Shown here: one piece after another, positions 30,897 to 39,649 of the stretch
Position numbering within the stretch: position 1 is the first letter of the stretch
Layout of the letters: the number at the start of each line of letters is the position of its first letter
Assembly: GCA_016712985.1 (NCBI GenBank)
Contig: JADJQA010000031.1
Span: forward strand, 1-46,255
Length of the DNA: 46,255 nucleotides
Source of the DNA: Sulfuritalea sp.
GTDB lineage: Bacteria > Pseudomonadota > Gammaproteobacteria > Burkholderiales > Rhodocyclaceae
Direction: 5' to 3'
The notes under the pieces: model-generated
What the model saw: the letters and a program-made list of their open reading frames with translations, nothing else
Told to the model about the DNA's origin: nothing
Database searches by the model: none
Position numbers and translations under genes: made by a program

Positions 30897-31367
30897 ATGC
30901 AGAAACTCACGATCTATTACGACGGGCAATGCCCGCTGTGTCAGGCGGAAATTGAATTCTTGAAGACGCGCAATCGCGAGAACTTGCTGGCCTTCGTCGA
31001 CCTTGCCGAGCCATCCCTCGACGAGGACAGGCATCAGATTTCCTGTTCCCTGGCGCTGGAAAATATCCATGGCCGCCTGGGCGACGGGCGATTGCTGGTC
31101 GGCGTCCCGGTATTTGCCGAGGCCTATCGCAGAGCAGGCCTGCACGCATTATCCTGGTTGTTGTCGCGCAGATGGTTGAGTCCGATTCTGTCCTTCGCAT
31201 ATCGCGTGTTTGCGCGATACCGTCGTCCGATATCCAGACGCATTGGGCCACTGTTGTTGTGGATCGTCAAAAGAGGCAAGCAAGCCACAGCAGTTCCAGC
31301 GGACGCGGCGACTCATCGTGCGCGCTTGCCCAGGACCCAGGACTCTCTGGAGATGCCGACACGATGA
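30897..31367 (+). CDS. DCC-family (DUF393) thiol-disulfide oxidoreductase-like protein
   Basis: A 156-residue protein with the DCC signature at its start: LTIYYDGQCPLCQAEIEFLK (D-G-x-C-P-x-C). A hydrophobic stretch follows (YRRAGLHALSWLLSRRWLSP, ILSFAYRVFARYRRP) and then a basic, low-complexity tail. DCC proteins have a thioredoxin-like fold of uncertain substrate and often accompany light- or haem-related genes. The start ATG is 8 bases after the SOUL gene, so they are co-transcribed. Confidence 0.87.
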   Translation: MQKLTIYYDGQCPLCQAEIEFLKTRNRENLLAFVDLAEPSLDEDRHQISCSLALENIHGRLGDGRLLVGVPVFAEAYRRAGLHALSWLLSRRWLSPILSFAYRVFARYRRPISRRIGPLLLWIVKRGKQATAVPADAATHRARLPRTQDSLEMPTR

Positions 31368-31461
31368 AAAATCACGGGCGGAACAGGGCTGTTCAGAGAA
31401 TTCTGCACTGGCCCATGCGGCATCCTGCCGCGACGCTGCATGTTCGCTGCGGACCAAGCCT

Positions 31462-31610
31462 ATGGCACGATGAAAACAAAGCCCCGCAGAAGACCTTTTC
31501 GACCTCGTTGCCATGCTGCCCTGGTGGGCAGGAGTTGGGCTCGCGGTAGTGGCTTACGCCTGGTTGCACCAAATCGCCGTCCCGCCGGCGCCGACTTTCC
31601 CAACCATTGA
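31462..31610 (+). pseudogene. N-terminal fragment of an Mrr-like restriction endonuclease
   Basis: From ATG 31462 the frame reads M-A-R-stop-K-Q-S, then PAEDLFDLVAMLPWWAGVGL, AVVAYAWLHQIAV. This matches the membrane-anchor start of bacterial Mrr-type restriction endonucleases. The fourth codon is TGA, and after about 45 codons the sequence runs into the recurrent GGCGCCGACTTT motif, so the nuclease domain is absent. Confidence 0.55.
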
Positions 31611-31612
31611 CC

Positions 31613-31650
31613 ATGCCCATTTTGGGCATTAACATTCCCAAAATGGGCAT
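31613..31650. promoter_or_regulatory. Nested palindromic operator of the wHTH gene
   Basis: CCCATTTTGGG (31616-31626) and CCCAAAATGGG (31637-31647) are perfect inverted copies around a CATTAACATT spacer. The first half is itself part of ATGCCCATTTTGGGCAT. It overlaps the start of the winged-helix gene, as an autorepression site would. Confidence 0.6.
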
Positions 31651-32073
31651 GAAAAGCAACACACCCTCGATGCAGACCAGTCTCGCCGATGCCTTGTTCT
31701 CGGGCACGCAGCAGCGTGTGCTGGGGCTGATTTTCGGCCAGCCCGAGCGCAGCTTCTACGCCACCGAGCTGATCGGACTCACCGGCGCCGGTTCGGGGGC
31801 GGTGCAGCGCGAGCTGGCCCGCCTGGCTCAGAGCGGCCTGGTGACGGTCCATCCGCTGGGCAACCAGAGGCACTACCGGGCCAACCCGGATTCACCGATC
31901 TACGTCGAACTGTGTGGCATTGCGCTGAAGACGGTCGGCCTCGCCGAGCCCTTGCGCGAGGCGCTGGCGCCGCTTGCAAACGAGAAAGATCACCGCCGCC
32001 TTCGTCTACGGCTGGGTGGCCAAGCGGCAGGATACGGCGGCAAGCGCCATCGGCCTGATGCTGATTCGGCCGG
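31649..32073 (+). pseudogene. Winged-helix protein fused to a degenerate nucleotidyltransferase (MNT) domain
   Basis: The N-terminal part is a clear winged helix: QTSLADALFSGTQQRVLGLI, FGQPERSFYATELIGLTGAG, SGAVQRELARLAQSGLVTV, NQRHYRANPDSP. After an extra A at 31985-31987 the second frame gives KITAAFVYGWVAKRQDTAAS and AIGLMLI. In the intact family this would be G-S-V-A-K...S-D-I-D-L, so the catalytic G-S and D-x-D residues are lost (GW, AIG). It then joins hsdM sequence. The start could be ATG 31649 or 31670. These wHTH-nucleotidyltransferases accompany toxin-antitoxin or restriction loci. Confidence 0.65.
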
Positions 32074-32084
32074 GTCCGGCTGAA

Positions 32085-32530
32085 GGATGCGGAGTTCGCG
32101 GGGCTCTCGCTCGAAGGGCGATTCGATCTGGCGAACGCTTCCACCCTCGTCCAGAAACTCTGGAACTACTGCAACGTACTGCGCGACGACTTCTGGGCCA
32201 CGACCTCGAACAAGCAGCTCAACTTCATGCAGCACATCGCGACCCTGCTCGAACTCCATGGCCGTGCGCGCGATGGTGGTGCCGGACAACGTGCTGTTCG
32301 AGGGCGGCGCCGGGGAGACCATACGCCGGAAGCTGCTGCACGAGTGCGGGGTGCATACGCTTCTGCGCCTGCCCACCGGGCTGTTCCACGCGCAGGGCGT
32401 CAAGGCCAACGTGATCTTCTTCGACAAGTAGCCGGCGTCGGAAACGTCGTGGACCAAGAAGCGGTGGATCCACGACCTGCGCACCAACCAGCATTTCACG
32501 CTGAAGACCAACCCGGTGCGCGTGGATGAC
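32085..32530 (+). pseudogene. hsdM: Type I restriction methylase subunit HsdM, deleted remnant
   Basis: Three blocks of HsdM occur in successive frames. N-terminal: STLVQKLWNYCNVLRDD. Catalytic-domain middle: FWATTSNKQLNFMQHIATLL then, after a frameshift, VVPDNVLFEGGAGETIRRKL and CGVHTLLRLPTGLFHAQGVK. Further on: SWTKKRWIHDLRTNQHFTLK. The part between the first two blocks, with the methyl-donor and NPPF motifs, is deleted. What follows (LEQFREVLADMPAEATYWKD) belongs to another gene end that I cannot identify. Confidence 0.75.
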
Positions 32531-32607
32531 TTCGAAGCGGCGCTGGAACAGTTCCGCGAAGTACTGGCCGATATGCCGGCTGAAGCGACCTATTGGAAAG
32601 ACATCCC

Positions 32608-34756
32608 ATGATCACCTATTCTGTTGATTCCGACGGCATCGCGACTGTCGAGTTCGACTATCCCGGCAAGTCGCAGAACATCCTCAACGCGGCTTCGATG
32701 GCCGCTTACGCCGCGGCCATGCACAAGGCGCTGGCCGATCCGGCGGTCAAGGGCATCGTCGTCGCCTCGGCCAAAAAGGATTTCATCGCCGGAGGAGACC
32801 TTGCGGAACTGGGCGCCGCCGCCAATGCAGAAATCGTCCATCGCGACATCAGCAACTGGCACAAGCTGATGCGCGCCGTCGAACTCGGCGGCAAGCCGGT
32901 CGCGGCGGCACTCAACGGCAGCGCGCTGGGCGGCGGCATGGAACTGGCCCTGGGCTGCCACCATCGCGTCGCGGCCGACAATGCCAAAGCGCGCTTCGGC
33001 TTTCCCGAAGTCACGCTGGGCCTCTTGCCCGGTGCCGGCGGCACGCAGCGCCTGCCGCGCCTGGTCGGCATGCAGGCGGCAGCGCCGCTGCTCATGGAAG
33101 GCAAGCGCGTCAAGGCGGCGGAGGCGCAGAAGATCGGCATGATCCACGCCGTGGTGCCCGCCGGCGAGGAGCGCAAGGCGGCGCGGCAATGGGTGGCCGA
33201 CACGCTTGCCGTGGGCGCCAAACCACTCCAGCCGTGGGATGCGAAGGGCTTCCGGATTCCCGGCGGCGGCCCCGGCACGCCGGCCGGCATGCAGATGCTG
33301 ATGGCGGCCAATGCCATGCTGCGCGAGAAGACCTTCGATAACTATCCGGCACCCAAGCACATCCTCTCCTGCATGTATGAGGGCCTGGCGACCAATCTGG
33401 ACACGGGCCTCGCGATCGAGGTGCGCTACTTCACCAACCTGGTGATGTCGCCGGTGTCGAAGAACATGATCCGCAGCCTGTTCTTCGGCATGCAGGAAGC
33501 CAACAAGCTGGCAGCGCGCCCGGCGAATCCGGCAAACCCGATGCCGCCGCAGAAGTATTCGAAGATCGGCATGCTCGGCGCCGGCATGATGGGCGCGGGC
33601 ATTGCGATGTCCACCGCGACGGCCGGCATCGACGTGGTGTTGCTCGACACCACCGCCGAGGCAGCCGAAAAGGGCAAGGACTACGCGCGCAAGCAATGGA
33701 CCAGGCAGGTGCAGAAGGGTCGGATGCAGCCCGAGTCGATGGAAGCCCTGCTGGCCCGCATCCACCCCACTGCCAGCTATGCGGACCTCGCTGCTTGCGA
33801 ACTGGTCATCGAAGCCGTTTTCGAAGACCGCAAGATCAAGGCCGACGTGACGAAGCAGGCGGAAGCCGTGATCGCCGCGGACGCGATCGTCGCCTCCAAT
33901 ACCTCGACCCTGCCGATCACCGGCTTGGCTTCGGCATCCGTGCGTCCGGCCAACTTCATCGGCCTGCATTTCTTCTCGCCGGCGGAAAAGATGCCGCTGG
34001 TGGAAATCATCGTCGGCAAGGCCACCAGCGACGCCACGCTGGCGCGGGCCATGGATTATGTGCGGGCCATCGGCAAGACCCCCATCCTGGTCGATGATTC
34101 GCGCGGCTTCTACACCAGCCGCGTGTTCGGCACCCTACGTGTCGGAGGGCATGGCCCTGCTGGAAGAAGGTGTGGCGCCGACGCTGATCGACAAGGCCGG
34201 CTTGATCGCCGGCATGCCGGTGGGGCCGCTGGCCCTGGCCGACGAGGTTGCAATCGAGTTGGTGCACAAGATCGCCCAACAGACGAGGGCCGATCTCGGC
34301 AGCGCCTACGTCGAACGCGCCGCCGATCGCGTTGCCGCCAAGATGGTGTTGGATCTGGGTCGGCTTGGGCGCAAGTCGGGCGCCGGTTTCTACGACTATC
34401 CGGCGGACGGGCCGAAGCGCCTATGGCCCGGATTGGCCGCGCAGTTCCCCGTCACGGTGCAGCAACCGACACTGGAGGAAATCATCGAGCGCCTGATCCT
34501 CGTGCAGTCGGTGGAAACAGTGCGCTGCCTCGAAGAAAAGGTTCTGCGCGCGCCGATCGATGCCGATGTTGGCGCAATCCTCGGCTGGGGCTACCCGCCC
34601 TTCCGCGGCGGTCCGGTCGGCTGGCTGCATACGCTGGGCCTGCCCGAGGCCGTGGCGGCGCTGGATCGCCTGGCGGCGGAACATGGGATGCGCTTCACCC
34701 CGCCGCAACTCCTGCGCGACATGGTGGCGCGGGGAGAGCGCTTCTATCCGGTGTGA
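32608..34756 (+). pseudogene. fadJ: Fatty-acid oxidation multifunctional enzyme (FadJ/FadB alpha subunit), one frameshift
   Basis: About 715 residues. The enoyl-CoA hydratase/crotonase half has KKDFIAGGDLAELGA and ALNGSALGGGMELALGCHHR with PEVTLGLLPGAGGTQRLPRL (both active-site glutamates). The dehydrogenase half has the NAD fold KIGMLGAGMMGAGIAMSTAT, IGLHFFSPAEKMPLVEII and GWGYPPFRGGPVGW. One extra C in CACCCTACG (34131-34133) shifts the frame between GFYTSRVFGT and YVSEGMALLEEG; without it the gene is whole. It catalyses hydration and dehydrogenation in beta-oxidation. An artefact is likelier than true loss. Confidence 0.87.
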
Positions 34757-34834
34757 TACCGGTCGGCCCGTCGTCCGCGCAGCGAGCAAGGCCGCCCCTA
34801 CGAAAGGGTTTGACGTTCGTGCCGCGATCGCTGA

Positions 34835-35015
34835 TTGTCCACCGCGACGTACCCGACCGTGCCGAAAACATGGCGCTTGCCCGGCGCTACAAGCTCAGCA
34901 GCTACGACGCAGCCTATCCGGATCTGGCCTTGCGTTTGCCAGTCGCTGCGGCGGATGGAGCGCTACGCCGTGCGATGCGCGCGAGGGCGCCGCGAAGGTC
35001 GGGTCACGGCGCAGG
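34835..35015 (+). pseudogene. VapC-like PIN-domain toxin, C-terminal remnant
   Basis: The frame reads DVPDRAENMALARRYKLSSY, DAAYPDLALRLPVAAADGAL, RRAMRA. It matches the last part of VapC PIN toxins (A-x-x-Y-x-L-S-x-Y-D-A-A-Y-L-x-L-A, then the A-x-A-D-x-x-L-x-x-A acidic site). The N-terminal half with the first catalytic Asp is absent, no VapB is present, and the end is out of frame. Confidence 0.6.
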
Positions 35016-35020
35016 ATTCC

Positions 35021-35887
35021 CTATCTGCTCTGCATGTAGCGGGCGAACAGCCCCGGATGCGCCTCGCGCAGCTTCCTGCGGCTCTCGACCAGCTCGGCAT
35101 GGCGCCCCTGGCGTTCGAGCGAGAGGAGGCCAAGCACGATCCGGGCGCACGCCTCCGGTCGCGTGTTCGCTCCGTCTTGGGCAAGCCGCAGGCCCTCCCG
35201 CAGGCTGCCGTCGGCAATCAGCGCCCAGGCCGGAAACCAGGCGAAATCATCCGGCGTACCGTCTGCCTCAAACTCGGCATCGAAGCCGCGCACCAGCCGG
35301 TCAAGCCCGGGCAGACTCAGCCGTGGCGCTAGCGCCTGAGCTCGCGGCGGAGCCATCCATGCAAGCTCCGCCAGCAGCGGCCAGATCACATCGAAGCCGG
35401 CGATTCGGGATCGGGCCTCGATCATCCAGGCCAAAGGCGCCGGCTGCCGCCGCCAGGACGCGATGCTCTCGATCAATGCGACGGCATCCGACCAGCGTTC
35501 CGCTAGCAACAACAGGGGCGCGGCATGCAGGGTCTCCTGGCCGGAATCGAACCGGTAGCCTGCAATGGCTGCCGCCAGGTCTGACCAGAGCGGCGCAAGC
35601 CATTCCTGCGCCGCTTTGCCGAACACGTTATTGGCCGCTGTCGCTACCGCGCCTTCGGTTTCTCGCAGGAGAGCAATGGCGGCGTCACGTGCAATCGGCC
35701 TGGGGATCGGCGAATTCAATTTCTCGCAGAGCAGGCGGACGGCCGGCAGCAATGGATCGCTGCCGTATTCGGCCGCGAGCGCCGCAAGCGAGCGCTCACA
35801 GGCGCCTGCGTCACGCTGGCGCAGGGCATCTATGGCGGCGTTGCGCAAGACCACGTCGCGGCTGTGCTCGAAGATATCGAGTTGCAT
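35021..35887 (-). CDS. Uncharacterised helical-repeat protein
   Basis: A 288-residue soluble protein, rich in Ala and Leu, mainly helical: MQLDIFEHSRDVVLRNAAID, RQRDAGACERSLAALAAEYG, ETLHAAPLLLLAERWSDAVA and ACARIVLGLLSLERQGRH. The helix spacing suggests TPR-like repeats. I do not recognise a characterised family. It lies alone between the vapC remnant and the divergent gshA, with about 200 bases to the latter. The residues around the start (QLDIFEHSRD) look well conserved and support ATG 35887. Confidence 0.75.
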   Translation of the reverse strand: MQLDIFEHSRDVVLRNAAIDALRQRDAGACERSLAALAAEYGSDPLLPAVRLLCEKLNSPIPRPIARDAAIALLRETEGAVATAANNVFGKAAQEWLAPLWSDLAAAIAGYRFDSGQETLHAAPLLLLAERWSDAVALIESIASWRRQPAPLAWMIEARSRIAGFDVIWPLLAELAWMAPPRAQALAPRLSLPGLDRLVRGFDAEFEADGTPDDFAWFPAWALIADGSLREGLRLAQDGANTRPEACARIVLGLLSLERQGRHAELVESRRKLREAHPGLFARYMQSR

Positions 35888-36094
35888 TGGCGGGATTCGA
35901 AGGGTTGAGTTGTGATCAGCCAGCGCGGAACCGTCACCAATCCTGGAGCGCGGACTGCCTGCGCGACCAAATGATTATGCCATCCCAAGCCAAACGGAAA
36001 ACGAAGTTCGGTGGAAGCTGACGCCAGCTCTGTCGGCGCTGGATCCAGTCCGGCCTGCTACACTTTGCCACTGCCAAACTGTGCTCCCTGACTC

Positions 36095-37291
36095 ATGGTT
36101 CCTCGCCTTACCACTGCATTGACCGGGCCGCTGCTTGAACTCGAGCGGCGCATCCTCGACAACGACACCCTGGTCGAGCGCTGGTTGCGCACGCAATGGC
36201 TGGAGCACACGCCGCCCTTCTATACCTCGGTCGATTTGCGCAACGCCGGTTTCAAGCTGGCCCCGGTCGACACCAACCTGTTTCCCGGCGGCTTCAACAA
36301 CCTGAATCCGGCTTTCCTGCCGCTGTGCGTCCAGGCGGCGATGTCGGCCATCGAGAAGATCTGTCCCGAAGCGCGCAACCTGCTGCTGATTCCCGAGAAC
36401 CACACGCGCAACCAGTTCTACCTGATGAACGTGGCGCGGCTCGCCACGATCCTGCACCGCACCGGTCTCAACGTGCGCATCGGCAGCCTGCTGCCGGAAA
36501 TCACCGCAGCGACGACGCTAGACCTGCCCGACGGGCAGAAGCTCACGCTGGAACCGCTGAAACGCATCGGTCCGGAGGGTCGCCGGCTGGGGCTGGAAGG
36601 CTTCGATCCCTGCGCCGTGCTGCTCAACAACGACCTTTCGGGCGGTGTGCCGGAACTGCTGCAAGACGTCAACGAGCAGTTCATGATTCCGCCCTTGTGG
36701 GCCGGCTGGCATGTACGCCGCAAGTCGCTGCATTTTGCCGCCTATCAGGATGTCGCCATCAGCTTCGCAGCCGAGATCGGCATCGACCCCTGGCTGATCA
36801 ATCCGGAGTTCGAGGTCTGCGGCAAGGTGAATTTCCATGAGCGTGCCGGCGAAGAATGCCTCGCCGCCAACACAGACAGGCTGCTCCAGCGGATGCGCGC
36901 CAGATACCAGGAATACGGCATCGAGTCCGAACCCTTCGTCATCGTCAAGGCCGACGCCGGCACCTACGGCATGGGCATCATGACGGTGAAGGATGCCAGC
37001 GAAGTGAAAAACCTCAATCGCAAGCAGCGCAACAAGATGGCGGTGATGATCGACCGCTACGTGGTCGGCGGCTTCTACCGCGTCAATACCGCGCGCGGCA
37101 TCGACGAGAACCTCAACGCGCCCGGCATGACCTTCAAGCCGCTGGCCTTCGAGACCGGCTGCACGCTGCCCGACGCCCAGCTCGACCCCGACGCGCCGCC
37201 CAACCGCTTCTATGCCTATGGCGTCGTGGCGCGGCTGGCCATGCTCGCGGCGTCGCTCGAACTCGAACGCGCGGCTCCAACGGAACAATGA
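36095..37291 (+). CDS. gshA: Glutamate-cysteine ligase, ferrooxidans-type
   Basis: A 398-residue enzyme of the gshA type known from Acidithiobacillus and betaproteobacteria, unrelated in sequence to E. coli GshA. Signature stretches are FYTSVDLRNAGFKLAPVDTN, LFPGGFNNLNPAFLPLC, LIPENHTRNQFYLMNVARL and VIVKADAGTYGMGIMTVKDA (ATP-grasp-like glycine motif). It joins glutamate and cysteine with ATP, the first step of glutathione synthesis. gshB follows 127 bases later. Start ATG 36095 precedes the conserved L-T-G-P-L-L-E-L-E-R. Confidence 0.93.
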   Translation: MVPRLTTALTGPLLELERRILDNDTLVERWLRTQWLEHTPPFYTSVDLRNAGFKLAPVDTNLFPGGFNNLNPAFLPLCVQAAMSAIEKICPEARNLLLIPENHTRNQFYLMNVARLATILHRTGLNVRIGSLLPEITAATTLDLPDGQKLTLEPLKRIGPEGRRLGLEGFDPCAVLLNNDLSGGVPELLQDVNEQFMIPPLWAGWHVRRKSLHFAAYQDVAISFAAEIGIDPWLINPEFEVCGKVNFHERAGEECLAANTDRLLQRMRARYQEYGIESEPFVIVKADAGTYGMGIMTVKDASEVKNLNRKQRNKMAVMIDRYVVGGFYRVNTARGIDENLNAPGMTFKPLAFETGCTLPDAQLDPDAPPNRFYAYGVVARLAMLAASLELERAAPTEQ

Positions 37292-37337
37292 CGATCCGTA
37301 GTCCTTTCCTCGCTCGAAGAGCGGGGCAAATCAGTCA

Positions 37338-37360
37338 CCTCCCCCGCTCGGCGGGGGAGG
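37338..37360. repeat. CCTCCCCCGC hairpin between gshA and gshB (partial copy C of the intergenic element)
   Basis: CCTCCCCCGC-TCG-GCGGGGGAGG is a perfect 10-bp stem preceded by AGTCA. The same AGTCACCTCCCCCGCTCGGC string opens copy B of the three-hairpin element at 40283. The other two hairpins are missing here. Confidence 0.6.
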
Positions 37361-37418
37361 CCGGGAGGGGGTGCGCATATTCTGCGGAGCTATCTTCATT
37401 TCGGCCCGGAGGGACGAG

Positions 37419-38366
37419 ATGAAGATCGCTTTCATCCTCGACCCGCTGGAAAGCCTCAAGGCCTACAAGGACTCGTCCGTGGCGATGATGCGCACGGCGG
37501 CGAAGCGGGGCCACGAGCTGTGGTCGATTCAGCGCGCGGCGCTGACCTGGCGCGACGCCTGCGTCGCGGCGCGCGCGCAAAGGATTGTCGTCAGCGGCGC
37601 GGATCAGGCCTGGTTCGCCGTCGCGGAGGAAGCGCTGACCCCGTTGACCGCGTTTGACGCGGTGCTGATGCGGCAGGATCCGCCCTTCGATTTCGAATAC
37701 GTCGCCGCGACGTGGCTGCTGGAACGCGCCGAAGCCGCAGGCGCGCGGATCTGGAACAAGCCGCGTTCGATCCGCGACCATTCCGAAAAAGTCGCCATCG
37801 CCGAGTTCCCGCAGTTCACGCCGACCACGCTGATCGCCCGCGACCCGGTCGACATCCACGCCTTCATCGACGAACTGGGCGACGTCATCCTCAAGCCGCT
37901 CGACGGCATGGGCGGAACCAACATCTTTCGCGTGTTGCGCGACGATCCCAATCGCAACGTGATCGTCGAAACCCTGACCCGGTTCGGCAGTCGCAGCATC
38001 ATGGCGCAGCGCTACCTGCCGGCCATCAGCCAGGGCGACAAGCGGATCCTGCTGATCGCCGGCGAGCCGGTGCCCTACTGCCTGGCGCGCATTCCCAAGG
38101 CCGGTGAATCGCGCGGCAACCTCGCCGCCGGCGGCAAGGGCGTGGCGCGTCCGCTGCTCGGCCGCGACCGCGAAATCGCCGAAGCGCTGGCGCCGGTACT
38201 CTGGGCGCGCGGCCTTTTGATCGTCGGCCTCGACGTGATCGGCGACTGCCTTACCGAAATCAATGTCACCAGCCCCACCTGCTTCGTCGAGATCGCGCAG
38301 CAGACGCGCTTCGACGTTGCGGCAATGCTGGTGGATGCGCTGGAACGGGAGTGTCCCGGTTCCTGA
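37419..38366 (+). CDS. gshB: Glutathione synthetase
   Basis: A 315-residue ATP-grasp ligase that adds glycine to gamma-glutamylcysteine. It has the N-terminal KIAFILDPLESLKAYKDSSV, the MRQDPPFDFEYVAATWLLE block, ATP-binding VILKPLDGMGGTNIFRV (glycine-rich loop) and the C-terminal GLLIVGLDVIGDCLTEINVT and SPTCFVEI. Length and motifs match the proteobacterial family. The ATG at 37419, preceded by GGAGGGACG, was chosen over an upstream in-frame ATG. It follows gshA, so both steps are encoded together. Confidence 0.96.
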   Translation: MKIAFILDPLESLKAYKDSSVAMMRTAAKRGHELWSIQRAALTWRDACVAARAQRIVVSGADQAWFAVAEEALTPLTAFDAVLMRQDPPFDFEYVAATWLLERAEAAGARIWNKPRSIRDHSEKVAIAEFPQFTPTTLIARDPVDIHAFIDELGDVILKPLDGMGGTNIFRVLRDDPNRNVIVETLTRFGSRSIMAQRYLPAISQGDKRILLIAGEPVPYCLARIPKAGESRGNLAAGGKGVARPLLGRDREIAEALAPVLWARGLLIVGLDVIGDCLTEINVTSPTCFVEIAQQTRFDVAAMLVDALERECPGS

Positions 38367-38399
38367 CAGGCGTGGTGACCGGCGCCACGCTGTGGAATT

Positions 38400-38505
38400 T
38401 GGTTCGTCATGCCCGCGAAGGCGGGCATCCAACGCCTTGCCCTTCCGGGTTCCCGCCCCGGATCGGCGTCCGGGGTGACGTTCCTTCGCGGGAACGACGA
38501 AAATG
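38400..38505. repeat. REP-like palindromes upstream of apbE
   Basis: GTTCGTCATGCCCGCGAAGG then CGGGCATCC, followed by CCCCGGATCGGCGTCCGGGG TGACG and a CTTCGCGGGAACGACG tail: two palindromes nested into each other. The CCCCGGATCGG(A/C)GTCCGGGG unit also sits inside the palindrome at 3300-3325. Confidence 0.65.
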
Positions 38506-38539
38506 GGATTGGGCGACGCTTCGGGAAATTGCTGGATGT

Positions 38540-39649
38540 TTGACCTTGATCACCGCGGCGTGGCTGCTCGCGGCGTGCGGGCCGCCGGCGCCCTGGCGCC
38601 AGGAATCCTATGTGTTCGGCACACGCGTCGAACTGCTGATCACGGGAGTCCCGGAAGCCCAGGCGCGCGCCGCCGGCAATCGCGTGTTGCAGGAGTTCGA
38701 CCGCTTGCACCGCAGCTATCATGCCTGGCAGCCTTCCGAACTGTTCGCGCTGAATGCGGCCATTGCCGCCGGTCGCCAGCGGGAGGTCACCGCGGAGTTG
38801 GCCGCGTTGATCAGTGAGGCGCAGGCCGTCGCCGCAGCGGGCGACCATCTGTTCGATCCGGGCATCGGTCGCCTGATCGCCCTGTGGGGTTTCCATACCG
38901 ATGACATCCAGCCGCGCCTGCCCGACGCCGCCGCGGTCAAGGTGCTGCTGGGCCCGCATCCCTCGATTGCCGATCTGAGCGTGGTTCCCGGATCTTGCCC
39001 GGAGCCGCGCAGCGCCGACACTGCGTCACCGCCTTCGCCGGAAAAAGGTGCGGGGGGATCGTGCGTAAGCAGTCGAAGCAAGAGCGTGGCGATTGACTTC
39101 GGCGGCTATCTCAAGGGCGTCGCGCTCGATCGCGCGGCGGCCATTTTGCGCCAGGATGGCGTCGCCAACGCCCTGATCAACATCGGTGGCAACGTCATGG
39201 CGCTGGGTACTCGCGACGGCCGGGCGGATGGTGCATCCTGGCGCGTCGGCATCCAGCATCCGCGACCTCAGGGCGTGGGTGGCGCGCCCCTGGCCTCGCT
39301 GGAACTGAAGGACGGCGAAGCCATCGGCACCTCGGGTGATTACCACCGCTATTTCGAGTTGGCCGGTCGCCGCTACTGCCATCTGCTCGATCCGCGCACC
39401 GGCGTCCCGGCGGACGGCACACAGGCGGTGACGATCCTGATCGCGCCGGGCCCGGCAGCGGGCATGCGCTCGGACGCACTGTCCAAGCCGATTTTCATCG
39501 CCGGCCGCGACTGGCGCGCCATGGCTCGCAAGCTCGAGGTCGATGCCGTCTTGAGGGTCGGCGCCGACGGTACGGCAAGCGCGACCCCGGCAATGCGCGC
39601 ACGCCTGAAAATCGAAGTTCCCGAGCTCAAGCTGGTGGTGGTGGAATGA
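38540..39649 (+). CDS. apbE: FAD:protein FMN transferase (ApbE), lipoprotein
   Basis: About 369 residues from TTG 38540. A lipoprotein signal peptide (TLITAAWLLAAC, lipobox LLAAC) is followed by the ApbE domain: RQESYVFGTRVELLI, YHAWQPSELFALNAAI, DFGGYLKGVALDRAAAIL, NIGGNVMALG and YCHLLDPRTGVPADG. ApbE attaches FMN to Thr of Na+-NQR/Rnf subunits and related proteins in the periplasm. An unusual insert of about 25 residues (VVPGSCPEPRSADTASPP and on) at 38985-39066 interrupts the segment before the DFGG motif and looks like a captured repeat. The TTG start is the only one that gives a signal peptide. Confidence 0.83.
   Translation: MTLITAAWLLAACGPPAPWRQESYVFGTRVELLITGVPEAQARAAGNRVLQEFDRLHRSYHAWQPSELFALNAAIAAGRQREVTAELAALISEAQAVAAAGDHLFDPGIGRLIALWGFHTDDIQPRLPDAAAVKVLLGPHPSIADLSVVPGSCPEPRSADTASPPSPEKGAGGSCVSSRSKSVAIDFGGYLKGVALDRAAAILRQDGVANALINIGGNVMALGTRDGRADGASWRVGIQHPRPQGVGGAPLASLELKDGEAIGTSGDYHRYFELAGRRYCHLLDPRTGVPADGTQAVTILIAPGPAAGMRSDALSKPIFIAGRDWRAMARKLEVDAVLRVGADGTASATPAMRARLKIEVPELKLVVVE

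Noticed and set aside
34140..36021. Continuation of the fadJ frame into a 1142-codon protein
   Set aside because: After GFYTSRVFGT the frame is a shadow created by one extra C; the genuine dehydrogenase domain continues in the neighbouring frame to 34756, and a separate gene lies on the other strand from 35887.
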